The translations under genes and the position numbers were made by a program. A stretch of 64,000 bases of DNA from Helianthus annuus (lineage: Eukaryota > Streptophyta > Magnoliopsida > Asterales > Asteraceae), in the NCBI RefSeq assembly GCF_002127325.2, contig NC_035439.2, positions 146,637,709-146,701,708 on the forward strand, in the 5' to 3' direction. Shown here piece after piece: positions 55,855 through 64,000 of this stretch (position 1 is its first letter; every line of letters begins with the position of its first letter). The notes beneath the pieces are model-generated. The model ran no database searches, was not told the DNA's origin, and was given only the letters and a program-made list of their open reading frames with translations.

Positions 55855-57402
55855 GGATCGTACCCATGAGGTTGCGGAGCTAGTTTGTGATGGATCATGG
55901 CTTGTGCTTGAGCTACTCCCCCAATCCCAAGGATTTGTACCTATTTTAGTTGTTTTTGCTTAAATACCACAAATTTAATAATTTAACTAAAAATAAAAAC
56001 CTTCTGTGAAACAACAAGTGAACAACCCACAAAGGACCAAGGACACGAAGAACAAAAACAACATAAAAAATAACTTGGTCACGAAAAATAAAAGTTCTAT
56101 GGTCATGAAAAACCAAAGTTCTTTGGTCACGAAAAAAAGTTCATGAAAAAGTTCAATGGAAGGTTCTTTGGTTCACAAAAAAAAACCTTGGGCACGAAAC
56201 ACTTATGTTCACAAAGAACGAACGGTGTCCACGAAGAACTAGGTCATGAAAAACTTTAATAAGTAACTACGAAGAATTGATGTCTGCGAAGAACCTTCTA
56301 CACAAAACACTTATTCATAAAACACCATATTCCACGTAACACTCATAAAACACTTATAAAACACCATATTCCACGAAACACTTATTTACGAAAGACCATT
56401 CACGAAACACCTATTCATGAAACATCTATTCACGAAAGACCATTTGTAGTTGTTCGTGGAAGGTTCTTTGTATAATGTTTTTCGTGAAACGTAGTTCTTC
56501 GTGAAAGGGTAGGTAAGAACTATCCTTTTATAGAGGAATCTTGTTTCTGAAGTATTAAAGTCCAAAGCTAGTTTTCCAGATATGGTTACAAAACAAACTT
56601 TCGAAATGTCACTTCCGGTGACTTTTCCGGCCAAAACACTTCACCGGAAAGGAAAAGATGGCGAACGAGAATTTTTGCTAGAAAATTCAAGAAAAACCGT
56701 ATTCTAACATATCTCCATGTGTTTTAACAAGGTTTTTTTGTAAAAATTTACTGCAAACAACTAGTTTTTACCAAGTTTTAGACCACTTTTTCTTTCTAAA
56801 ACTTCACTCAAAACTCACCAAAATGTTTGGTTTTCAACAAGGAAGAGAGCCAAAGCTCTGATACCACTTGTAGGTCCCTCTCGGAGGATCAAGATAACCT
56901 ACTTCCTTGTTGTTTAAAACACACACGAGTGCGGAATCCAAGTGTGTATGCAAACCAAAGCAAGAGCACAACTAATATAACAAAAGATATAACTTCAAAT
57001 ATTCACTATATTGATTTGTAGAGAGACCTAGTACATACACTCTTGAACAAACTGCTTATCTCTCTATGCACTCTTATAGAAACTGATTAACATGGGTTGG
57101 TATTTATAGGCCAAGACCCAGCTAACACCACGAAGAACTTACAGGGCCAGGAAGGACTAAAGTCCCATGAAGAAACTATGATTCTTCGTGACATTCATGT
57201 ACAACTCAAAGTTCAATTTATATTTGTAAGTGACATCATCATGATGATGTCATCTCCCATTATCTTCGTTCTCGTATCGCGAATGTCGGGTCGTATGACG
57301 TATGACGGAGGAATGTCATCTACTTCGGTCTCGAACTGAGTTGAGTGGAACTGAACCGAGCCGAACCGAACCGAGCTGCATCCACACAAATATGCATCAA
57401 CA
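55855..57402 (-). mobile_element. Sirevirus-3: gag start, 5' leader, primer site and 5' LTR
   Basis: Right part of the decayed element split by Gypsy-A. 55933-55855 encodes the gag N-terminus (TNPWDWG, compare TSPWDW in Copia-2). The leader to 56854 is filled with TTCACGAA/TTCGTGAA and AAGAAC motifs in both orientations, replacing the TCGAAAGAT motif of Copia-1/2. Primer site at 56855-56866 (TGGTATCAGAGC, minus). The LTR at 56869-57402 (534 bp) has TGTAGGTCCCTC on the left and GCATCAACA on the right; the next five bases are ACAAC. No matching left LTR was found. Confidence 0.85.
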
Positions 57403-58722
57403 ACAACCATTCCTTATAACATAACTAACTCACTCACATAAATTCAACAAATTTTGTTAAAATGATTAGGGGTGTTCAAGGTCTGGTTTTAACGGGTTTT
57501 AAGTTATATCATGAATCAAACCATTAGTAACTATTTTTAATTATCAAAAACAGAACATGGACCGTTGAGACTTAAAACCGAACCAAGCCGAAAAGTTACT
57601 AACATTGAAAATGAAAAATAAATGGGAACACTGTATAAAAAATTTATATATAGTATATAATATATAACTAGAAATTAGTACCCGCTGCAATGCGGCAGGG
57701 TTCTTACATATGTATCATATTAATTGAAAGTCAAAGGTATGTTACATGAATTCCTTTCGGTCACATTGCCTATTCTATTAGCTTTGAGACAATATAGTTT
57801 TGATGCCAAGCATGGATTGTGTCAAGAGTCACCTGCAAGGAATAATATCCCCTCAACTCAGTTATAGTTGTATGCCTGGAATCCTGAACTAATTATAAAA
57901 GATTAAGTTATAAGAAGTTCAAAAGTCCTATATGTTGATTAAAGGTGGAAAATGGGTGGGTTGGATAACGAATAAAACGGGTCAGGTTGATACCTCATAT
58001 TGGAAGCTTGTATCGGCTACACAAAACAAAACCAGCTTGTACAACGGGCTTCTCTTCTCATACGTTTAACTTCTTTTAGTTCCTTAAATTCATGAATTAC
58101 ATTCGTCGTACAATCTCTACAAAATCTCTTGCTGTCAAACTTGTACAACAAAGAGTCAAAAGTTAATGTGGAGACACTATAATCTCCAGCAAAGACTTCA
58201 ATTAACTGAGTATAAAGAAGCCTAGTTATATATTTTTCTTGTATGATGAAAGCTTATTTATATCTCAGTATATCTTATTCTACAATTTGATGAGTTAAAG
58301 AAGTGTTATCTCTAATCCATCTACAAGCTTAAAACAATAGCTACCTGCTTTAGATGTTTTTGGGGATTTCTATACTTTATTTGCAATTACACGGGAAACA
58401 AATAGCTTATGACGACACCAATTTGTACGTATATGTGTGTGTATGTGTATTCATACAAACAATATGTAAGATGTTTTCATGCTACTTTCTAATAAGCTTC
58501 TAGCTATTCAATGTAGAGTCTCTCATATTCGAAACATATATACATACAACTAACATATAAAAAAACTCATTGAAAATAGGTTGTAATGCTTTACTTTTAC
58601 AAGTTGAGTAAGATAGTTTAAAACCTGAGATTATAGATTGTACAATAGGTTATAACTTTTGGAAGACATACCTTGGTACCAAATTCTACTTACAATGGAA
58701 GCCTTACTCGGAGATAACCTGC
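57403..58722. other. Non-coding DNA between Sirevirus-3 and Gypsy-C
   Basis: No credible ORF. Contains a MITE-like repeat (57468-57600) and the stretch TAGTACCCGCTGCAATGCGG at 57678, which has the look of a plant repeat end. The rest, 57780-58720, is AT-rich and unrecognised. Confidence 0.4.
57468..57600. repeat. MITE-like interspersed repeat, copy 2
   Basis: Starts AGGGGTGTTCAAGG, contains GGTTTTAACGGGTTTTAAG and ends with CTTAAAACCGAACCAAGCCG. Similar along its length to 24500-24620. The AGGGGTGTTCA start is common in plant hAT-type MITEs. Confidence 0.5.
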
Positions 58723-61700
58723 TGTCACACCCCGAATTTCCACGTGTCACCGGTGGGCCCGGTGGGGGAGTATCGTGACGTAGTTGATATCATCATAGTC
58801 AAACAACACAATTTATAATGCACAGTGGAAGCAAAAGAAATAGATTTATTTCAACCATCGAATGTAATATTTAAGTATCACAAGTAGTCGAAATAGATCC
58901 ACAGGCGGATCGGAATAAAAGGAGAAAATTGTTCAACAGATAAATGCATCCCAAAGCTTGCGAGACTCTATGATGCTAAGGAGAGACCAGCCTATTACGT
59001 ATAGCACATGCACTTAATCTTTTTGGGGAAAATACGTCAGTTTACACTGGTAAATACAATTTAACTGACTCATTTTGAAAAGGTTTTAAAAATTGATTTA
59101 AATGCTCAAGGCACAAAACATTTTATAACTTGGGAATAATTAATCAAAGTTAAACTTGTAAAAGATTTGCATGTTTGTTGTGCGTTCAGTCGCCCGAGTC
59201 GTGTCGGGTTTAAGGTTAATTGACACACCACTTAGTATAAGTCCGCGGTGGGAAGCCAACGTTTATACCTTAATAATGGACATAATACCGGGTGTACGCC
59301 TACACCCGGGTGTCAAGGTCGTGGCCAAAAATGATGCCTAGGATATCCGGGACATGGTCAATAAGCTCCCAAAGGCGTAAAAACAAACAAAACTAAGTTT
59401 TCAAACGGGTCACATTGATAATACCCAACTACTAATGAGTTGGGGTCAATTGCCCGACCAAGCGGTATTTTATATACCGTACCCCCAAGCCCGTATAGGG
59501 AAAATAAGTTAAAAGTATTTACCTGAGCAAGTATAAACCACAAAAGCAAAAATGCAAGTGTCTTTTACTGGGCTCCTATTCTGGAACGAAGGTTTATAAT
59601 AACCTATTAGAACCCTAACGGGTCTTTAACATAGCCTAAGCTTAGACCGGTTAGTTTCGAAGAATAAATATGGTTTAATCGCGAGGAAGGCGAACAACCG
59701 AATAGGAATGTGGCTTAGACCCTACAAGCTTGGATACTTGTATTACATGGGTAAACTAAACACATTCTGGATTTAGAGACTAAGATGATATGATTTGACC
59801 CGTTTCGGCTAATATGCGTGAACTAGTCACATAAGCCGATCCGAACGCGAAAGTGCGTAACGAGTAACCATATAAGTCATATGCAAGTTTCCTGAGATTA
59901 TATGCACCAAATGTGTTGTAATATCAGTAAGGTATGTCCAATTATGCCCCAAATGATTCTAAATTCAATTTACGCCTTATAAGGGCATTTTGGTCATTTT
60001 AAAGGGTATAAAAGAGTTAAACTAAGATTATGAGTCTTATATCTGAATAAATCAGTAATTATACTTAGTTTATCATGTTATAACAGTAGGGTATCATATA
60101 TATGTGAATTTTATTGTTTACAACCATCTTATGTACCAAAAGGGCATTTTGATAATTTCACATAAGCTTAAAAGGTCAAAACTGGGAATCTGAGTTTCTA
60201 ACTCGGGTTTACTGTTATAATATAAATTTTTATAAAATATATCAGTAGGTATTAGACCTTTTATATAAAAACTAGTTTTGACATATACTATGTCGTAAAA
60301 ATGCCTAAAAAGGCGATTTGGAGCCATTTCCGGGTTTTAAAAGAAAAGCTGATATTTTTATAATTCCAGAAGGCTCAAAATATTATATTCAGCATAATAA
60401 ATCAGTAGGAAAAAGTTTGGGGTCAAAAGGTTTTGTAAAACTCATTCTATGGCCGAAAAGGGCAAAACCGGCATAAGCCGAATTAAGCTTAAAACCTCTA
60501 GTTATGCTCATTCTAAAAATAAGTAAAAATCTTTAAAATTCCCAAAATATTATTATATAACAGTGGGTATAAAGTTTTTGTATAAAATCTAAGTTTAAAT
60601 AGGCTATGTGTTAATTACGCTAATTATTCACTAAGAAGGCTTCTAATTACGCTAATGAGCATAACTCTTAATCTAGACTTCAAACTGATGTCAAATTTTG
60701 GGAACAAGTTTATATTTCAGTATCTAACATGTCTACCCCTTTTATATTTCAAAAATCATGATTTTTAGACCTTTGGGCATAATGGTCAACATATGTGCAT
60801 TTAACGGAATCATGCATATGAACAAGATATCTAATGAACCGAGTTGTATAATCACTGGAGGATATACTAACATGTTATTAGGTCCAAAAGAAGCTCTAAG
60901 GCAATATTAATCTTGACTAAAACGGGTCAGAACTGAAAGTCAAAGCGAAAGTCAAACTATGCGACTTTCGGTTCCGAACCGGGTCTAAACAGAAAATTGT
61001 CGAGTTGAGCATGTTGGAACATGTTCTTATGCTTATTACCAAGTTATATTAATGTTCAAACAGGTTACATGCAACCTACATTGCTAATTATGTATTAATT
61101 TGAAATTAAGCATCCTGTTGACTTTTTATAGTTAGCTTTGACTCGACAATTGACATGCTTAGAGTGGGAATCTGGAAGTACCCTTTTAAGGATTTGTTAC
61201 CCACTTAATTACCTACTTAAAGGTATCTTTAATTCGTGATTTGACAGAGCACATTATGATTAATCACGAAGTCAAACCTTAATTACGATGGTTTGACTTT
61301 TACTTAATTAGTTAAGCTAGAATGGTTTAAAGGAGGTTAAGAGCACTTACAAGAGTCCTAAGAAGGATTAGGGACTTAATGAGCACTTGTTGCTGTCCAA
61401 GGAAGTTCCAGAAATAAGCTCCAAGTGAGTGACACAATGAAATGATCAAAGTTCACCACTTCACTTCCTTATATAGGGACCAAGATGCTCTAGGATCAAG
61501 ACATGGAAGTCTAGGATAGTTACAAGATCACCCCAGGTGTCCCTAAGAGCCTAAATACTGCCTAGCAAGCCCCTAATTTCGAAAACCATCCTTCTAAGTC
61601 GGTGCAACGGGCTGGACAGGCAGCTGTCCAAAATCTGCTGCCAGCGACGGTCTTACGGACCGTAAGCTTGAAGCCTTACGGTCCGTAAGGACCTCTTGCG

Positions 61701-62379
61701 GACCGTAAGCTGAAATGGTTACGGTCCGTAACCGACCTTGCTGAAACATGCCCAGATACCCCCCTTACGGACCGTAAGCCTAAGGCTTTGCGGTCCGTAA
61801 CCGATGGCCAGAGGACAAAAACTTGTGAACTTTTAAGTCTTGACCATGCACTCAAACCAACTCCGAAATCAGTCCCTCTTTTTCAGATGTGGGACCATCT
61901 TGATCAGCCATTGCATGCCTAGCATGCTCTTACATGTTTCCCATTCAATTTCAACTCACAAGGGTCTTGCAAAGTGACGGAGATTACCAAGAATGAGTCT
62001 TGGATTCTCATAATAGTTGGCCAAAGAGAATAACTATATTGATTCCTATTTACAAGGATTTTATTTAACAATTTCAGTAGTAACAACCTATAATTCCAAA
62101 GTCCTTAATAAAGATGCAACTTTATTTATTTGAGAGCAACCGGTTATCATATAGGATGATTATCTAGTGATTTAAGGATCTTGGGATTTATAACAATTTG
62201 GGTCGCTCAGAGGTGTTTTAATAACATGTCGCCCTTGGGTCGTTCAGAGGTATTTTAAATAACATGACGCCCTCTTTAAAATCCTACCATACATCTCTTT
62301 ATTTGATCCGGGTTCCTGACACGTGTCCTCCATGACACGTGTCTTCCTTTTATTGGACAGGAATTTTCGAGGTGTTACA
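58723..62379 (-). repeat. 3' LTR of Gypsy-C (about 3.66 kb)
   Basis: Unusually long LTR; boundaries from TG/CA ends and the adjacent purine tract, since the partner LTR is not in the window. TATA-like CCCTATATAAGG on the minus strand near 61470. Upstream of it six (A/G)CGG(A/T)CCGT motifs lie at 61652-61802. ORFs within it are short and not credible. Confidence 0.8.
61652..61802. repeat. Palindromic CGGWCCG motif cluster in Gypsy-C LTR
   Basis: Six alternating copies, among them the perfect palindromic units CTTACGGACCGTAAG and CCTTACGGTCCGTAAGG, roughly 20-60 bp apart. Confidence 0.85.
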
Positions 62380-62415
62380 TCCTCACCCCTTTAAAAGAAA
62401 TCTCGACCTCGAGAT

Positions 62416-63999
62416 TTACTGAAACAATTGAGGGTATTTTTCTTTCATCGTGGATTCTAATTCCCACGTATAATCAGGACCTCTGCGGCCCTCCCATTTG
62501 ACCTTGACAATTGGTACATACTTCCTTCGAAGCTTCTTTACCTGCCGGTCCTCAATCGACACAGGTTTTTCTATAAACTTTAAGCTTTCGTCTATATGCA
62601 CATCCGTATGCGGTATGACTAGCGATTCATCAGCTAGACATTTCTTCAGATTGCAGATGTGGAACACGTTATGAATACCACTAAGCTCCTCTGGTAAGTT
62701 CAACTTATAAGCCACCGATCCTACACATTCGATGATCTCGAATGGTCCGATATACCTCGGGCTTAACTTACCTTTCTTGCCAAATCTCATTACCCCTTTC
62801 CATGGTGATACCTTGAGCAAAACTTTATCGCCAACCTCGAACTTGAGGGATTTTCGCTTACCATCAGCATAGCTCTTTTGCCTATCACGGGCAACTTTTA
62901 GGTGCTCACTAATCTGGGTAATCTTGTCCGTTGTCTCCAGGACTAATTCTGGTCCTGATAACTGAACGTCTCCTACCTCTGCCTAACAAATGGGTGTTCT
63001 GCACTTTCTACCATATAATGCCTCAAAAGGCGCAGCCTTAATGCTGGTGTGGTAGCTATTATTGTAGGAAAATTCGATCCGAGGTAAGTGTCTATCCCAA
63101 CTTCCTCCTAAGTCAATCACGCATGCCCGAAGCATGTCCTCCAAGGTTTGAATAGTACGCTCACTTTGCCCATCCGTCTGGGGATGATAAGCTGTACTAA
63201 AATTCAATTGCGTACCCAGGGACTTTTGGAAACTCTCCCAGAAATGAGATGTGTATCTGGTATCCCTATCAGAGATGATAGATACTGGTATGCCATGCAG
63301 GGATACAATCTTATCCACGTACAGTTGGGCTAGCATGTCGGAACTGAAAGTTTCTCTAATGGATAGGAAATGTGCTGACTTGGTCAGTCGATCAACTATC
63401 ACCCAAATAGTGTCATTTCCTTTCTGCGTCTTAGGCAACTTGGTGATGAAATCCATTGTTACCATTTCCCATTTCCAAGTGGGAATTTCAGGCTGTTGTA
63501 GCAAACCTGACGGTTTCTGATGCTCGGCCTTAACTTGAGCGCACGTCAGACATTTAGCCACATGGGTGGCTATAGACTTTTTCAAGCCTATCCACCAATA
63601 ATTTGCCTTTACATCCTGGTACATCTTATCCGCCCCAGGATGGACGGAATATCTGGAACTGTGGGGTTCCTTAAGGATGACGTCTCGAAGTCCTCCATAA
63701 ACAGGAACCCATATTCTTCCATTTAGTCTCAGGATTCCGTCTTTACCATAGGATAACTGCTCTTCAGTTACTCCTAGCTTTTCATTAGGGTAGTTAGCTT
63801 CTAATACTGCCTCTTTCTGTGCGGCTAACAACCTTTCATTTAGACTGTTCCTGACCTCAATGCTTTTGGCATTGATCCTGATTGGTTTTACCCTCTCCTT
63901 TCTGCTCAAGGCATCTGCGACTACATTAGCCTTGCCTGGATGGTATCTGATTTCACAATCATAATCGTTCAGAGTTTCCATCCAACGTCGCTGTCTCAT
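62416..63999 (-). pseudogene. pol: Gypsy-C pol, C-terminal part with nonsense codon
   Basis: End of RNase H ([26 protein letters not shown]), integrase zinc region ([14 protein letters not shown]), integrase core ([35 protein letters not shown]), GPF region and chromodomain-like tail (VKVKWEGRRGPDYTWELES). A TAG at 62985-62983 stands where Gypsy-A has Trp (CWAE), consistent with TGG to TAG; the frame is otherwise open on both sides. The region corresponds to residues about 980-1501 of Gypsy-A. The window cuts the gene at 64000. Confidence 0.9.
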
Positions 64000-64000
64000 G

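Larger units (their letters stand above)
58723..64000 (-). mobile_element. Gypsy-C: Tekay/Del-like chromovirus, 3' part (runs off the window)
   Basis: 3' LTR of 3657 bp (TGTCACACC...GGTGTTACA), polypurine tract AAAGGGGTGAGGA on the minus strand (62380-62392) and the C-terminal part of pol, related to Gypsy-A but clearly diverged. The 5' part lies right of the window. Confidence 0.9.

Noticed and set aside
57660..58722. Host gene exon
   Set aside because: No frame longer than about 60 codons, no splice-supported protein similarity recognised.

Overview
The window is nuclear DNA of a flowering plant, probably a eudicot and perhaps an Asteraceae. That family-level guess is inference from the mix of Sirevirus-like Copia elements, a chromovirus-type Gypsy with very long LTRs and Ogre/Tat-like non-coding motifs; no marker gene is present. 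There is no sign of bacterial or organellar DNA. Most of the 64 kb is nested transposable elements inserted into and around a small host locus of leucine-rich-repeat receptor-like protein (RLP) genes and a U-box gene.

Layout. 1-10897: young Copia element on the minus strand (Copia-1; its 3' LTR is cut by the window start), inserted in the coding sequence of an LRR-RLP gene (copy A), of which only the first 131 codons remain here (10898-11291). 11292-12657: copy A upstream DNA with a fold-back repeat. 12673-24289: almost full-length LINE (minus strand, 14-bp target duplication, poly-A tail) split by a non-autonomous LTR element (13821-19580, ATCTC duplication, Asp-tRNA-type primer site). 24304-25214: more copy A upstream DNA, then the end of one U-box exon. 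25215-36469: second Copia element (Copia-2, plus strand, AAGGT duplication), inserted exactly at the 5' splice site of the U-box gene, whose last exon follows at 36551-36736. 37088-39436: intact LRR-RLP gene (copy B), the only host gene that looks functional. 39437-43607: its upstream DNA with a small truncated LINE, tandem duplications and a hAT-type MITE. 43608-46660 and 55855-57402: decayed third Sirevirus-like element, split by a very young complete Gypsy chromovirus (46666-55849, ATTAA duplication). 58723-64000: 3' half of another Gypsy element with a 3.66-kb LTR, running off the window.

How it fits together. Copies A and B of the RLP gene share coding, promoter and far-upstream sequence, so they come from a segmental duplication; copy A was then destroyed by at least three independent insertions while copy B stayed open. 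LTR comparisons by eye give the order of recent events: the Gypsy at 46666-55849 (1 difference in 1490 bp) and Copia-1 (none in the 309 bp comparable) are youngest, then Copia-2 (3 in 680), then the non-autonomous element (about 9 plus an indel in 1455).

Best leads for something undescribed: a gag/pol junction in both Copia elements that looks like an intron 3' end whose branch point contains the gag stop codon; two intact extra ORFs upstream of gag in the young Gypsy; a cysteine-rich ORF as the only protein of the non-autonomous element; and an RLP whose N-terminal half resembles Xa21/EFR-type receptors while its C-terminal half resembles EIX/Cf-type RLPs, with a triplicated 72-residue LRR module.
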